DNA of 64,000 bases from Enhydrobacter aerosaccus (GCA_903832005.1 CAIKZO010000078.1:1-64000), one strand, 5' to 3'. Positions 17,557-27,035 are shown, counted from the stretch's first letter. Notes: generated by a model from the letters alone, not told the origin. Numbers and translations: made by a program.

Positions 17557-18573
17557 ATGAGATCCTGGATTGCACTGATTGCATTGGCCACGCTCGCGCT
17601 TCCCGCCGCAGCGCAGCAACGCATGCGCCTTCAGGTGTATTCGACGCTCGAGGTCGAAAACATCAACGACTTCAAGAAGGCGTTCGAAGCGGAGAACCGC
17701 GACATCGAAATCGTCTGGCTGCGCGATTCCACCGGCGTCGTCACCGCCAAGATCCTGGCCGAGCAGAACGCACAACGCGGCGATGCGATCTGGGGACTGG
17801 CCGTCACCTCGACGATGCAGCTGAAAGCGCGCGGCATGCTCGAAGCCTATGCGCCGAAGAACGTCGCCGCGCTTCGCCCGTCATTCCGCGATGCGGCCGA
17901 TCCGCCGTTCTATACCGGCATGGAAGGATGGGTGGCCGCGGTCTGCTTCAACACGATCGAGGCGCAGAAGCTTGGCCTGCCCAAACCCGCGTCATGGTTC
18001 GATCTTCTCGACCCGCGCTTCAAGGGCAAGATCACGATGCCTCACCCGGCGTCGTCCGGCACCGGCTACTTCCATGTCTCGGCCTGGATCCAGATGTGGG
18101 GCGAGGAGAAGGCATGGGCCTTCATGGACAGGCTGCACGACAATATCGCGGTCTACGATCACTCGGGCTCGCAGCCGTGCAAGCAGGCGGCGACCGGAGA
18201 GTTCCCGCTCGGCATCTCGGCGGAGATCTCCGCCGCCGACGCGCGCCACAAGGGCGCGCCGGTCGAAGGCCTGCTGATGAAGGAGGGTGGCGGTTGGGAG
18301 ATGGACACTGCCGCAATCCTGAAGGGCACGAAGAATCTCGCGGCGGCACAGCGGCTGATGGACTTCGCGGCCTCGCGCAAGGCCAACGAACTCTACGCTA
18401 CCTTCGTCAGCCAGGTCGCGATGCCGGGCGTCAGCAGTCCGATTCCGGACTATCCGTCGGGCGTCGCGGACTCGATGATCAAGAACGACTTCGCCTGGGC
18501 CTCGGAAAACCGCGCGCGCATTCTTGCCGAGTGGACGCGCCGGTACGAAGGCAAGGCCGCGAAGAAGAACTAG
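17557..18573 (+). CDS. ABC-type solute-binding protein, iron/2-aminoethylphosphonate-like
   Basis: A 338-residue periplasmic protein. The signal peptide (about residues 1-19, ending LPAAAQ) is followed by a two-lobed class II binding fold ([46 protein letters not shown]). The closest families are the ferric-ion and 2-aminoethylphosphonate binding proteins. No permease or ATPase is adjacent, so it is an orphan receptor. It converges on plsY, and the two genes share one CTAG as overlapping stop codons. Ligand assignment is uncertain. Confidence 0.85.
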   Translation: MRSWIALIALATLALPAAAQQRMRLQVYSTLEVENINDFKKAFEAENRDIEIVWLRDSTGVVTAKILAEQNAQRGDAIWGLAVTSTMQLKARGMLEAYAPKNVAALRPSFRDAADPPFYTGMEGWVAAVCFNTIEAQKLGLPKPASWFDLLDPRFKGKITMPHPASSGTGYFHVSAWIQMWGEEKAWAFMDRLHDNIAVYDHSGSQPCKQAATGEFPLGISAEISAADARHKGAPVEGLLMKEGGGWEMDTAAILKGTKNLAAAQRLMDFAASRKANELYATFVSQVAMPGVSSPIPDYPSGVADSMIKNDFAWASENRARILAEWTRRYEGKAAKKN

Positions 18574-19208
18574 ACCGTGCCCAGCGGCGGACCGCCGTTG
18601 TGACCGGCGGGAGCGGCGGCCTTGGCCCCGATCTTCGATTCCGTGCCGTCGAGCAGGCGGCGGATGTTCTCGTGATGGCGGAGCCAGACCAGCGGCACGA
18701 GCAGGGTCACAACGGCGGCCGCGCGGGGATCGAGCATGAACCACGCGCACGCCGCCGCCAGCGCGATGCTGATCAGGGCGGCGAGCGAGGAGTAGCGGAA
18801 CACGGCTGCCAGCACGAGCCACGCCACGCAGGTGATCGCGCCCAGCGGCCAGTAGAGGCCCCACAGCACGCCGATCGTCGTCGCCACGCCCTTGCCGCCC
18901 TTGAACGCGAGCCACGGCGTGAACATGTGGCCGAGCACGGCGCCCAGCGCCGCGGCGGCGGGCGCGACCGGACCGAAGAAGGACGCGATCATCACCGGCG
19001 CGAAGCCCTTCAGCCCGTCGAGCACGAGCACGGCGGCAGCGAGTTTCTTGTTGCCGGTGCGCAGCACGTTGGTCGCGCCGATGTTACCCGAGCCGATCGA
19101 GCGTATGTCGCCCAGCCCCACCGCCCGCGTCAGCAGCAGGCCGAACGGGATCGAGCCCAGCAGGAAGCCGAACAGCAGCGGCACGGCGACGTGGACGGCG
19201 TACCACAT
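18570..19208 (-). CDS. plsY: Acyl-phosphate:glycerol-3-phosphate 1-O-acyltransferase
   Basis: A 212-residue multi-pass inner-membrane enzyme making lysophosphatidic acid from acyl-phosphate and glycerol 3-phosphate. The three conserved PlsY loops are visible: [14 protein letters not shown], the [19 protein letters not shown] glycine-rich loop, and the late [15 protein letters not shown] segment. Length is normal. It sits between pyrC/pyrB and dprA/topA, an order common in alphaproteobacteria. It shares a CTAG double stop with the convergent binding-protein gene. Confidence 0.95.
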   Translation of the reverse strand: MWYAVHVAVPLLFGFLLGSIPFGLLLTRAVGLGDIRSIGSGNIGATNVLRTGNKKLAAAVLVLDGLKGFAPVMIASFFGPVAPAAAALGAVLGHMFTPWLAFKGGKGVATTIGVLWGLYWPLGAITCVAWLVLAAVFRYSSLAALISIALAAACAWFMLDPRAAAVVTLLVPLVWLRHHENIRRLLDGTESKIGAKAAAPAGHNGGPPLGTV

Positions 19209-19221
19209 GATTCGCCGGACC

Positions 19222-20004
19222 TTACGGGCTCAGCACACGGCAGTTGGTCGAGTCGACATAGACCGTGGTCGACGGGCCGACCAGGTCGGTGCTGATCTGC
19301 TCGCCGGCGGCGATGTCGGTCGGGCCGTAGTAGGCATCGCCCACCGGCCGGCCGGCGTTGAGGAACGTGCACTGGATCTGGGTGGTGAGCGTGCGCGGCG
19401 TGTTCGAGGTGATGATGACGCTCACCTGCCAGTAACGCGCCTCGCCATAGGTCAGGTTGTTGGCGGCCAGGGTGACCAGCGGCTGCGGCGTGTTGAAGTT
19501 CGGGATCGGACGCGGACCGGTGCGGCGCACCGGCGGCTGCGGCTTGGGCATCGCGCCTTCGGGCGGACGATAGCCCGAGGTCGCGCTGCGCGGATCGTAG
19601 GCTGCGTCAGGATCGGAGTTGGGCGGTCCGAGCGTGCCGCCCTGGATTCCGCCACTGCCGCCGCCCAGGGTGGCGTTGCCGCCGCCGGGCACCATCAGAG
19701 GGGGTGGGGTGAGCTGTGTGCCCTGCATGCTGCCACCACCGGCGCTGCCATACTGCTGGGGCGGCGGGGGCGGCGCGCCGGGACGCAACGGCGTCGCCGT
19801 GGGCGGAGGTGCCTGCACGTCGCCGATTTTCGTCTGCATCTTGTCGTAGCAGCCGAGGCGGGCCTGCGGATCGCCGATCTCGGCGCAGATCTGGATGTGG
19901 GTCGTCAGCGCGTCGAGCAGATCCTCGCGCTTGCGCGTCTGGGCATGGCCGGCGGTGGCCACGACCGCGAGGCCGGCACCGAGAAGAAGGGAATGTCGAA
20001 GCAT
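19222..20004 (-). CDS. Exported proline/glycine-rich protein of unknown function
   Basis: A 260-residue protein with a clear signal peptide ([22 protein letters not shown]). Residues about 26-60 contain a Cys pair around [18 protein letters not shown]; a similar C...ARLxCYD pattern is seen in type VI secretion accessory lipoproteins and other periplasmic proteins. A low-complexity Pro/Gly linker (about 60-165) follows, then a conserved C-terminal domain with two more Cys ([20 protein letters not shown]). I start it at 20004, because 11 extra residues from 20037 would precede the signal peptide. It lies between pyrC and plsY. Function unknown. Confidence 0.75.
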   Translation of the reverse strand: MLRHSLLLGAGLAVVATAGHAQTRKREDLLDALTTHIQICAEIGDPQARLGCYDKMQTKIGDVQAPPPTATPLRPGAPPPPPQQYGSAGGGSMQGTQLTPPPLMVPGGGNATLGGGSGGIQGGTLGPPNSDPDAAYDPRSATSGYRPPEGAMPKPQPPVRRTGPRPIPNFNTPQPLVTLAANNLTYGEARYWQVSVIITSNTPRTLTTQIQCTFLNAGRPVGDAYYGPTDIAAGEQISTDLVGPSTTVYVDSTNCRVLSP

Positions 20005-20075
20005 CGTCGAAGGCCTCGTTATGCGGGAACAGTACAATAGCAGACGAAGTGGCCGTTTCGTGGCGGCAAACGTGT

Positions 20076-21425
20076 CTAGGCCGTGGCGGCTTCCTTCGCA
20101 AAGGCGTCATCGCGATAGATCGTGCGGCCGCCCACGATGGTGGCCATGACACGGCCCTGCACCGGACGTTCGTCGAACGGCGAGTTCTTGGTCTTGCTCC
20201 AGAAATCGACCCTGTCGATCTTCCAGGCGAAGGCGGGATCGAACACCACGAGGTCGGCCGGCGCGCCTTTGGCGAGCTTGCCGCCCGGCAGGTTGAACAG
20301 GCGGGCTGGCGCCGACGACAGGCGCTGGAACAGCTGCGGGAGGGTGAGCTGCTGATTGTGCACCAGCTCGAGCGATACCGGCAGCAGCGTCTCGAGGCCG
20401 ATACCGCCCGGCATCGCCTGGGCGAAGGGCACGCGCTTGCTGTCCTGGTCCTGCGGCCGGTGGTCCGACACGATGGCGTCGATCGCGCCATCCGCCAGCC
20501 CGTCGACGATCGCCAGCCGGTCCTTCTCTGCGCGCAATGGCGGCATCAGCTTGCCGAAGGTGCGGTAGTCGCCGACGGCGAGATCGTTCAACGCAAAGTA
20601 GGGCGGCGCGGTATCGCAGGTGATCTTGAGGCCGCGCGCCTTGGCGGCGGCGATCGCCGCGACCGACTCGGCGGTCGAGATCTTGGCGAGGTGCAGGCGG
20701 CCGCCGGTCATCTCGACCAGGCGGATGTCGCGCTCGACCATCATCACTTCGGCGAGCGGCGGGCTGCCGGACAGACCAAGCCGTGTCGCCATCTCTCCGC
20801 TGGTCATGCTGCCGCCAGACAGGGTCGGCTCCTGCGGCAGGTGGACGATCAGCGCGTCGAAGGCCTTGGCGTAGTAGAGTGCGCGGCGCATCACCTGGGC
20901 GTTGCCGATCGCGTGGTCGGCGTCGGTGAAAGCTACGGCGCCGGCTTCAGCCAGCAGCCCGATCTCGGCCAACTGCTGACCTTCGAGGCCCGCGGTCAGC
21001 GCGCCGTAGGCATACATGTTGGTGAGCTTGATCTGGCGCGCGCGGCGGGCCACGAACTCGATCAGCGAGGCATCGTCGAACGGCGGATCGTTGTCGGGCA
21101 GCAACACCATCGAGGTGATGCCGCCAACGGCCGCGGCGATGCCGGCGCTCTCCAGCGTTTCCTTGTGCTCTTCGCCGGGCTCGCCGGTGTGCACGCGGGC
21201 GTCGACAATGCCGGGCGCCAGGCACAGCCCGCCACAATCGACCGACTGGATGCCGTAAGGTGCGCCGGAGGCAAAAAGATTGGGTCCGAAGTCCGCGATC
21301 CGTCCGTCGCTGATCAGGATGGCGCCGAGATACTCGGTGCCCGCGGTAGGATCGATGATGCGCGCATTGATGTAGGCCGTGGAGCCGGCGTGCGGCAGGG
21401 CCGTGCGGACGATGTCGCCGCTCAT
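20076..21425 (-). CDS. pyrC: Dihydroorotase-like protein, probably non-catalytic PyrC'
   Basis: A 449-residue class I dihydroorotase homologue. In active enzymes the first metal site is D-x-H-x-H-L-R; here it reads [16 protein letters not shown], so the first His is Arg77 and the substrate-binding Arg is Gly81. The later HVxHVST-type site reads LHLAKIST, with His replaced by Lys, and DHAPH reads DHRPQ. Asp residues in AFTDAD and SDH remain. This pattern matches PyrC' proteins, known in Pseudomonas, which lack activity but assemble with aspartate transcarbamoylase. Its gene overlaps pyrB by 4 bases, supporting a complex. An active dihydroorotase should be encoded elsewhere. Confidence 0.88.
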   Translation of the reverse strand: MSGDIVRTALPHAGSTAYINARIIDPTAGTEYLGAILISDGRIADFGPNLFASGAPYGIQSVDCGGLCLAPGIVDARVHTGEPGEEHKETLESAGIAAAVGGITSMVLLPDNDPPFDDASLIEFVARRARQIKLTNMYAYGALTAGLEGQQLAEIGLLAEAGAVAFTDADHAIGNAQVMRRALYYAKAFDALIVHLPQEPTLSGGSMTSGEMATRLGLSGSPPLAEVMMVERDIRLVEMTGGRLHLAKISTAESVAAIAAAKARGLKITCDTAPPYFALNDLAVGDYRTFGKLMPPLRAEKDRLAIVDGLADGAIDAIVSDHRPQDQDSKRVPFAQAMPGGIGLETLLPVSLELVHNQQLTLPQLFQRLSSAPARLFNLPGGKLAKGAPADLVVFDPAFAWKIDRVDFWSKTKNSPFDERPVQGRVMATIVGGRTIYRDDAFAKEAATA

Positions 21426-22387
21426 ACTGCTGCTCCCAGCGAATTGCGTCGACCGCCGATCAGGGCGTCGAGGCAGGCCATGCGCACCGCCACGCCCATC
21501 TCGACCTGCTCGTGGATGAGCGAACGATCGAGATCGTCGGCCACTTCGGAGTCGATCTCGACGCCGCGGTTCATCGGGCCGGGATGCATCACCAGCGCGT
21601 CGGGCTTGGCGAACTTCAGCTTCTCGTGGTCGAGACCGTAGAAGCGGAAGTACTCGCTGACGGAGGGAACGAACGAGCCCTGCATGCGCTCGGTCTGGAG
21701 CCGCAGCATCATCACGATGTCGACGTCCTTCAGGCCGGTCTTCATGTTGTAGTGGACTTCGACACCCATGCGGTCGACGTCGGTCGGCATCAGGGTGGGC
21801 GGGCCGACCACGCGCACGCGGGCGCCCATGATCTGCAGCAGGTGGATGTTCGAGCGCGCGACCCTGCTGTGCATGATGTCGCCGCAGATCGCGACCAGCA
21901 GGCCCTGCAGGCTGCCGCGTCGTCGTCGGATGGTGAGCGCGTCGAGCAGCGCCTGGGTCGGGTGCTCGTGCTGGCCGTCGCCGGCGTTGATGACGGTGCA
22001 GTTCACCTTCTGCGACAAGAGGTTCACCGCGCCCGATTCGGCGTGGCGCACCACGATCGCGTCCGGCCGCATCGCATTCAGCGTCATCGCCGTGTCGAGC
22101 AGCGTTTCGCCTTTTTTGACGGAAGAGGTGGCGACGTCCATGTTGATGACGTCGGACCCTAGGCGCTTGGCCGCGACCTCGAAGCTGGTGCGGGTACGGG
22201 TCGAATTCTCGAAGAACAGGTTGATGACCGTACGGCCGGCGAGCTTGTCGCGGCGTTTGTCGATGGACCGGTTCTGATCGATGTAGGTTTCGGAAAGGTC
22301 GAGCAAACCTGAAATGGTTTGAGGCGACAGACCTTCGATGCCGAGCAGGTGGGGCAACCTCGGCACGCCCGCGATTTTCTTTGTCAC
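21422..22387 (-). CDS. pyrB: Aspartate carbamoyltransferase catalytic subunit
   Basis: A 321-residue enzyme joining carbamoyl phosphate and L-aspartate, the committed pyrimidine step. The carbamoyl-phosphate loop is [10 protein letters not shown]. Also present are [12 protein letters not shown] and the aspartate-domain MLRLQTERM and [10 protein letters not shown] segments. The length is that of the ATCase catalytic chain, with no regulatory subunit gene nearby. It overlaps the pyrC-like gene (ATGA-type overlap at 21422-21425), consistent with a class A ATCase made of PyrB and inactive PyrC'. Confidence 0.96.
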   Translation of the reverse strand: MTKKIAGVPRLPHLLGIEGLSPQTISGLLDLSETYIDQNRSIDKRRDKLAGRTVINLFFENSTRTRTSFEVAAKRLGSDVINMDVATSSVKKGETLLDTAMTLNAMRPDAIVVRHAESGAVNLLSQKVNCTVINAGDGQHEHPTQALLDALTIRRRRGSLQGLLVAICGDIMHSRVARSNIHLLQIMGARVRVVGPPTLMPTDVDRMGVEVHYNMKTGLKDVDIVMMLRLQTERMQGSFVPSVSEYFRFYGLDHEKLKFAKPDALVMHPGPMNRGVEIDSEVADDLDRSLIHEQVEMGVAVRMACLDALIGGRRNSLGAAV

Positions 22388-22434
22388 TAAAAGTCGACGT
22401 TAAGCACGCACCTGCCGCACCCGCAAGTTAACCT

Positions 22435-22989
22435 TTAGGTGGATAACCGGATGTCGGCGCACGTGCAGACATGCGCCGGTCCCGCGGGCGCCAAAAAGTC
22501 AGCCCAGATGGCATTGTGGTGCTCGATGATCTTCTCCGCCGAGAGGTGCGGCCGATTGGCGGCGGTGTGCCCGTCCGAGGGAACGATCGTCGGATAGCCG
22601 CGCGCCAGGGCGCTGCGCACGGTGGTGTCGACGCAATAGTCGGTCGCCCAGCCGGTGATGATCAGCCGCGTCGCGCCGCGCGCCGCGAGGATATTCTCCA
22701 GCGCCGTGCCGAGGAATGAATCGCAGGACGTCTTGCGGACGAAGGCGTCGGTCGGCTGCACGTCGAGTGCGGAGAGCAGGCGCCAGCCGGGATGGTCGGG
22801 ATGGTGGTCGGAACCGGGTGGCCCGTCGTGCTGGACGTATATCACCGTGCCCCCGGCGGCGCGGACCGTTCCGGCCAGCGTATTCAGCCGGGCGACGAGG
22901 CCGGTCGCGTCGTGCTTGGCGGCACCCCCGCCGAACGGTCCCTCCTGCAGGTCGATGACGATCAGGGCGTCGGTCATGATGTTGGTCAC
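22435..22989 (-). CDS. Isochorismatase-like cysteine hydrolase
   Basis: A 184-residue alpha/beta hydrolase of the isochorismatase/nicotinamidase superfamily. The catalytic Asp is in ALIVIDLQEGPF, Lys in VRKTSCDSF, and nucleophile Cys in GWATDYCVDTTVRSAL. Superfamily members hydrolyse isochorismate, nicotinamide, N-carbamoyl compounds or ureides. It starts 8 bases after the HTH-citrate synthase stop and is probably in the same operon. No specific substrate is evident. Confidence 0.88.
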   Translation of the reverse strand: MTNIMTDALIVIDLQEGPFGGGAAKHDATGLVARLNTLAGTVRAAGGTVIYVQHDGPPGSDHHPDHPGWRLLSALDVQPTDAFVRKTSCDSFLGTALENILAARGATRLIITGWATDYCVDTTVRSALARGYPTIVPSDGHTAANRPHLSAEKIIEHHNAIWADFLAPAGPAHVCTCADIRLST

Positions 22990-22997
22990 GATGTCGG

Positions 22998-24212
22998 TTA
23001 CTGGGCCTCAACGTTGGGCCGAGGACCCGTATAGCGCGCGCGCGGGCGGATCAAGGCGCCGTGCGCGGCTTGCTCGAGGGCATGGGCGATCCATCCGACG
23101 GTGCGGCCCAGCAGGAACATCGCCAGCGCCGAATCCTTCGGCAGGCCGAGCGCCTTCTCGACCACGACGGTGCTGAAGTCGATGTTGGGCTTGCGGTTGA
23201 TCAGCCGCTCGGTGTCGGTCGCCAGCCGCTCGGCGAAGGCCAGCTCCGGCGATTTGGGCGCCAACTCGTGCAGCAGTTCGAACAACGTCTGCGCGCGCAC
23301 GTCGCCGTCAGGATAGAGCTGGTGGCCGAAGCCCGGGATGAAGATGTGCTGGCGGATACGCTGGGCGAGTTCGGCCTCGATATCGGGCACGCGCCTCATT
23401 TCGTCGAACAGGCCGGCGACGCGGCGGGTGAGGCCGCCGTGGCGCGGGCCGTTGATGGCCGCGAGGCCGGCCAGTACCGCGCCGTAGAGATTGGCGCCGG
23501 TCGAGGCCACGACGCGAGCGGCGAAGGCGGAGGCGTTGAACTCATGGTCGGCCGACAAGACCAGCGCCGCGCGGATCAGCGGCGCCTGCTGCGGCGAGAC
23601 CTTCCAGGCCGCCGCGAGTTGCTCGTGCACCGGCTTGGCCGACAGGGGCTGTGCGGTGATCGCGGCGGTGAGCAGTCGCAGCACCCGCACGCCGGTCTCC
23701 AGCATGGCGGCGCGATCCTCGACCCAACTCGGATGATCGAGGGCCGACGCGGCGGGCAGCAACACAAGGCAGCGGTCGACCGGTCCGAGCGATGCGGCCG
23801 CCAGCCACGCGCGGCGCAGAGCTGTCGTCAGCGGCGGTAGGTTGGTCGCGGCGAATGGGGCCTCGTCGCACTCCCACAACAGGCACGCGACGTCTTCCAG
23901 CGAGGAGGTGCGTGCGAGTTGGCTCGCATCGACGCCGCGGTAATAAAGGTGATTGTCCTCGATCAGGGTCAGCGCCGATTCGAGCACCGGCGTGCCGAAG
24001 TCGAGCGCATGGCCCGCGATCGACTCGGCCTTGCGGCCGACATCGCGGCGGCGCTTCAGGCGCGTCACGTCGTCGGCGCGATAGCGGCGCTCGCGCTGGC
24101 CATCGGTCGATTCAGAGCGCAACAGGCCACGGCTCACATAGGCATAGAGGGTGGCGGCCGAGACGCCGAGGCGTCGGGCGGCTTCGCGGGAGGTCAGCCA
24201 TTCAATGCTCAT
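22998..24212 (-). CDS. Citrate synthase homologue fused to a MerR-type helix-turn-helix
   Basis: The 404-residue protein starts with a DNA-binding domain (about residues 5-60: LTSREAARRLGVSAATLYAY, then RYRADDVTRLK) and continues as a citrate synthase domain (about 70-395). The three catalytic positions are kept: His in NGPRHGG, His in IPGFGHQLYPDGD, and Asp in NIDFST. It may therefore still bind oxaloacetate/acetyl-CoA-type ligands and act as a metabolite-responsive regulator, an enzyme, or both (inference). It is divergent from a second citrate synthase across an 83-base gap with a TTGAT-N7-ATCAA operator inside a long-spaced promoter. The isochorismatase-like gene follows at 8 bases. Confidence 0.87.
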   Translation of the reverse strand: MSIEWLTSREAARRLGVSAATLYAYVSRGLLRSESTDGQRERRYRADDVTRLKRRRDVGRKAESIAGHALDFGTPVLESALTLIEDNHLYYRGVDASQLARTSSLEDVACLLWECDEAPFAATNLPPLTTALRRAWLAAASLGPVDRCLVLLPAASALDHPSWVEDRAAMLETGVRVLRLLTAAITAQPLSAKPVHEQLAAAWKVSPQQAPLIRAALVLSADHEFNASAFAARVVASTGANLYGAVLAGLAAINGPRHGGLTRRVAGLFDEMRRVPDIEAELAQRIRQHIFIPGFGHQLYPDGDVRAQTLFELLHELAPKSPELAFAERLATDTERLINRKPNIDFSTVVVEKALGLPKDSALAMFLLGRTVGWIAHALEQAAHGALIRPRARYTGPRPNVEAQ

Positions 24213-24215
24213 GGC

Positions 24216-24247
24216 ATTATATTGATCAATGTAATCAAGATTGACAA
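24216..24247. promoter_or_regulatory. Divergent citrate-synthase promoter with MerR-like operator
   Basis: Read on the minus strand, TTGTCA (24247-24242) is separated by 20 bases from a perfect TATAAT (24221-24216). The spacer contains TTGAT-N7-ATCAA (24238-24222). Long 19-20-base spacers with a central inverted repeat are the hallmark of MerR-regulated promoters. ATTGATCAAT at 24221-24230 is itself palindromic. On the plus strand, TTGATC (24222) and CAATAT (24245) could drive the other gene with a 17-base spacer. The TATAAT lies only 3 bases from the HTH-citrate synthase ATG, so that transcript may be leaderless. Confidence 0.6.
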
Positions 24248-24295
24248 TATATATCCTCCGCCCGATTTTCCCCTCGAACAGCGAAGGGGATCAAA

Positions 24296-25381
24296 ATGCT
24301 GCAGACACGGGTAAACAGCGGCCTCGACGGCGTGATCGTGGCCGACACAATCATGAGCGAGGTCGACGGCGAAGAGGGACGGCTGGTCGTCCGTGGCCAT
24401 GCCCTGCCGGAACTGGTGGCGACGCGCGGCTTCGAGGGCGTCGCGGCCCTCCTGTGGACCGACTACGCCGCGGGCGGCGGCGACGAGGCGGCCGTGCGGG
24501 ATGGTCTCGCGGCGGCGCGGGTGCGCACTTTCCGGGATGTCCCGAAGCTGCTGCTCGCGACCGAGGGCCTGACGCCGGTCGAGGCGCTGCGGGTCGGTCT
24601 CGGCATGCTGCCGGACTCCGATCCGATGCCGCACCATTTCCTGGTCTGCGGCGCACTGCCGGTCTTCTTGGCGGCATTGCTCAGTCGTTCGAAGGGCACG
24701 TCGGCCCTGGCGCCCGACCCGACGCTTACGACGGCGCAGGACCTGCTGCGCATGATCCGTGGCCAGCGCGCCGGCGAAGTCTTCGAGAAGGGCCTCGACG
24801 CCTATCTCGCGACCGTGGCGGACCATGGTTTCAACGCCTCGACCTTCACCGGCCGTGTGGTGGCCTCGACGCAGGCGGGCCTTATCTCCTCGGTGCTGGC
24901 GGCACTCTGCGCGCTGAAGGGACCGTTGCACGGCGGCGCCCCGGGACCGGTGCTCGACATGCTGGATGAGATCGGTGACGCCGCGCACGCCGAGGCGTGG
25001 TTCGATAAGGCCTTCGCCGAGGGCACGACCCTGATGGGCTTCGGTCATCGCATCTACAAGGTGCGCGATCCGCGCGCCGACGTGCTGAAGAATACCGTCG
25101 CCACCCTGCCGTCGACGTCGGGGCGCCTAGCCTACGCGACGGAAGTCGAGAAGGGCGCGATCGCGGCGTTGCGCCGGCATAAGCCCGGCCGGCGGCTCGA
25201 CACCAACGTCGAGTATTACACGGCACTGCTGCTCGAGGCGCTCGACATCCCGCGCGAGGCCTTCACCGCCCTGTTCGCCGTCGGCCGCGCCGCCGGCTGG
25301 TGCGCGCACATCTTCGAGCAGGAGAAGGAAGGCCGCATCATCCGTCCGCAGTCGAACTATGTTGGGCCGCGGCCTGCCTAG
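24296..25381 (+). CDS. Citrate synthase family protein
   Basis: A 361-residue short citrate synthase of the CitA-like type without an N-terminal extension. It has His in KGPLHGGAPG and His in MGFGHRIYKVRDPRAD. The usual catalytic Asp motif NVD reads NVEYYTALLLEAL, i.e. Glu replaces Asp. That change occurs in some citrate synthase 2 proteins, so activity is likely but may differ (citrate, 2-methylcitrate or a related acyl-CoA). AAGGGG precedes the ATG. It is divergent from the HTH-fused homologue, which is its probable regulator. Its stop shares CTAG with the convergent gene. Confidence 0.88.
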   Translation: MLQTRVNSGLDGVIVADTIMSEVDGEEGRLVVRGHALPELVATRGFEGVAALLWTDYAAGGGDEAAVRDGLAAARVRTFRDVPKLLLATEGLTPVEALRVGLGMLPDSDPMPHHFLVCGALPVFLAALLSRSKGTSALAPDPTLTTAQDLLRMIRGQRAGEVFEKGLDAYLATVADHGFNASTFTGRVVASTQAGLISSVLAALCALKGPLHGGAPGPVLDMLDEIGDAAHAEAWFDKAFAEGTTLMGFGHRIYKVRDPRADVLKNTVATLPSTSGRLAYATEVEKGAIAALRRHKPGRRLDTNVEYYTALLLEALDIPREAFTALFAVGRAAGWCAHIFEQEKEGRIIRPQSNYVGPRPA

Positions 25382-25929
25382 GCCTGCTTGATCGCCGACC
25401 CGCGCCACGAGCGGGCGCGGGTACCGGCGGCGTCGAACACCCAGACGATCAGGTCTGCACCGGTGGGCGTGAAGCGCACATTGAAGTGGCGGCGCCAGAA
25501 ACTGCCGTCGGCGTGAGTGAACAGCGCCTCGGTGCCGAGCGAGTCCGGCCGCACGGTCAGGGTCGCGGATCGCGGGGCAGGCTTGGCGTCGGCAGCGATG
25601 AGATGCGCGACACCGCCGTCGAGCGGCCCGAAGCGCAGCGTCTCGCCGGCGGTCGCTGTCTCCATGGGACCGTTGTCGACGCGCAGCCACATCGCGAGGC
25701 CGCTGTCCTGCTGGCTCAGCCGGAAAGCGGTGGCGATGGGCGCGCGGTCGTCGGAGTCGACATGCGGCTGCGCGGGCGGCGGATAAATGTCCTCCAACGG
25801 CATCGAGCCATAGAAGGCGAGGGCGCCGCTGTAGGCGCCCAGCCAGCCCGCGCGCACCTCGGATTGGGCGCGTGCGGGCGAGATCCCAAAGGACGCCGAC
25901 GCTGCGAGCAACGTGCGGCGCGCCAACAT
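25378..25929 (-). CDS. Exported protein of unknown function
   Basis: A 183-residue protein with an Arg-containing signal peptide (MLARRTLLAASASFGISPARAQ), possibly a Tat-type signal. The mature part is beta-rich, with a Pro-rich stretch EDIYPPPAQPHVDSDD and a C-terminal FWRRHFNVRFTPTGADLIVWVF segment. I do not recognise a family. It is the last gene of a minus-strand cluster with cytochrome b561, YceI and a phytanoyl-CoA-type dioxygenase, and it follows cytochrome b561 by one base, so an envelope redox or stress role is possible. It shares a CTAG stop with the citrate synthase. Confidence 0.65.
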   Translation of the reverse strand: MLARRTLLAASASFGISPARAQSEVRAGWLGAYSGALAFYGSMPLEDIYPPPAQPHVDSDDRAPIATAFRLSQQDSGLAMWLRVDNGPMETATAGETLRFGPLDGGVAHLIAADAKPAPRSATLTVRPDSLGTEALFTHADGSFWRRHFNVRFTPTGADLIVWVFDAAGTRARSWRGSAIKQA

Positions 25930-25930
25930 G

Positions 25931-26461
25931 TCAGAGCCACATGCGCCGCAGGATACCGTCGTGGCGCAGCACGTCGTGGCGCACCACGGCGGCGATGTGC
26001 AGCGTGATCACCGCCATCAGGGCGAAGGCCAGCAGGTGATGCATCTCGCGCAGGACCGCGAAGAGCTGCTGGTTGCGCGGCACCATGTCGGGCAGCGGCA
26101 GAATGCCGAACCAGACCACGGCCACGCCGCCTGCCGAACTCATCAACCAGCCGCTGATTGGCTGGGCAAGCACCAGGAGCAGCAACGCCCAGTGGCCGAC
26201 CGGAGCAAGCCGGCGTTCCCACGGCGTTACCGTGGTCGGCAGTGCGGGCGGCGGCGAATGCCGGCGCCATATCAGGCGCAGGATGGCGAGCACCAGCACC
26301 ACCAGGCCGATCCATTTGTGGCAGGCATAGACCACGAACTTCAGCCGGCTAAGCGGCAGGCCGGTCATCCAGAGGCCGACCGCCAGCAGGCCGAGAACCA
26401 GCAGCGCACTCGTCCAATGCAGGACCTTGGCCGCCGGCGTGTAACCCTCAGCGCCACGCAT
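25931..26461 (-). CDS. Cytochrome b561 family protein
   Basis: A 176-residue membrane protein with four hydrophobic helices and the His ligands expected for two b-type haems: LHWTSALLV near residue 15, ACHKWIGL near 47, and EMHHLLAFALMAV with TLHIAAVVRHD in the last third. Prokaryotic b561 proteins move electrons between quinol and periplasmic acceptors, including superoxide. It overlaps the upstream yceI-like gene by 14 bases, a common pairing, so the two are likely coupled. Confidence 0.9.
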   Translation of the reverse strand: MRGAEGYTPAAKVLHWTSALLVLGLLAVGLWMTGLPLSRLKFVVYACHKWIGLVVLVLAILRLIWRRHSPPPALPTTVTPWERRLAPVGHWALLLLVLAQPISGWLMSSAGGVAVVWFGILPLPDMVPRNQQLFAVLREMHHLLAFALMAVITLHIAAVVRHDVLRHDGILRRMWL

Positions 26462-27035
26462 CGGTGTGGATGGCGATGTCGACCTTGTCGCCCACCAGGT
26501 CGATGTACTTGATCATGCCGAACTCCGAGCGCTTCAGGCTGCCCTCGGCGCGGAAGGTGGCGGTGCGCTTGCCGGGGGCTGCGTCGAGGATGCGGTCGAT
26601 CATCTTGGCTTCCAGCGTCATGGGCCGAGTGATGCCGCGCAAGGTGATCTCGCCTTCGACCTTCAGGGTGTCGGCATTGAGGCGTTCGATCGCGGTCGAG
26701 CGGTAGGTCATCTCGGGAAATTTCTCGACGTCGAAGAACTCGGGCTCGCGCAGCATCATGGTCTGCTGCTTGTCGAGCATCTCGATGCTGGACGTGTGCA
26801 CGACCACCTCGACGGAACTCTTGGTGATGTCGAGCTCGTCGACCTTGATCGTGCCCTCCCAGCTCTTGAAGCCGCCAGTGGTGCGGAAGATGAGAGAATC
26901 GCCGATGAAGAAATCCATCGATCCGCGCTCGCTGCCGATCGTCAAATGATCCGAGGCGGCGCCGCCCGGCGACGGCAGCAGACTTGCGGCACAGGCGGCC
27001 GCAACGAGCAGCGCGCGGGCAAGGCTAGCGGGCAA
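26448..27035 (-). CDS. YceI family periplasmic protein
   Basis: A 195-residue exported protein with a signal peptide (about residues 1-26, ending in an Ala/Gly-rich segment) and a YceI lipocalin-like barrel. Markers are ITKSSVEVVVHTSSIEML, REPEFFDVEKFPEMTYRST, GEITLRGITRPMTLEA and RSEFGMIKYIDLVGDKV. YceI proteins bind polyisoprenoid lipids such as quinones in a hydrophobic tunnel. The downstream cytochrome b561 overlaps it. It overlaps the upstream dioxygenase gene by 11 bases, so the whole cluster is one operon. Confidence 0.92.
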   Translation of the reverse strand: MPASLARALLVAAACAASLLPSPGGAASDHLTIGSERGSMDFFIGDSLIFRTTGGFKSWEGTIKVDELDITKSSVEVVVHTSSIEMLDKQQTMMLREPEFFDVEKFPEMTYRSTAIERLNADTLKVEGEITLRGITRPMTLEAKMIDRILDAAPGKRTATFRAEGSLKRSEFGMIKYIDLVGDKVDIAIHTDAWR

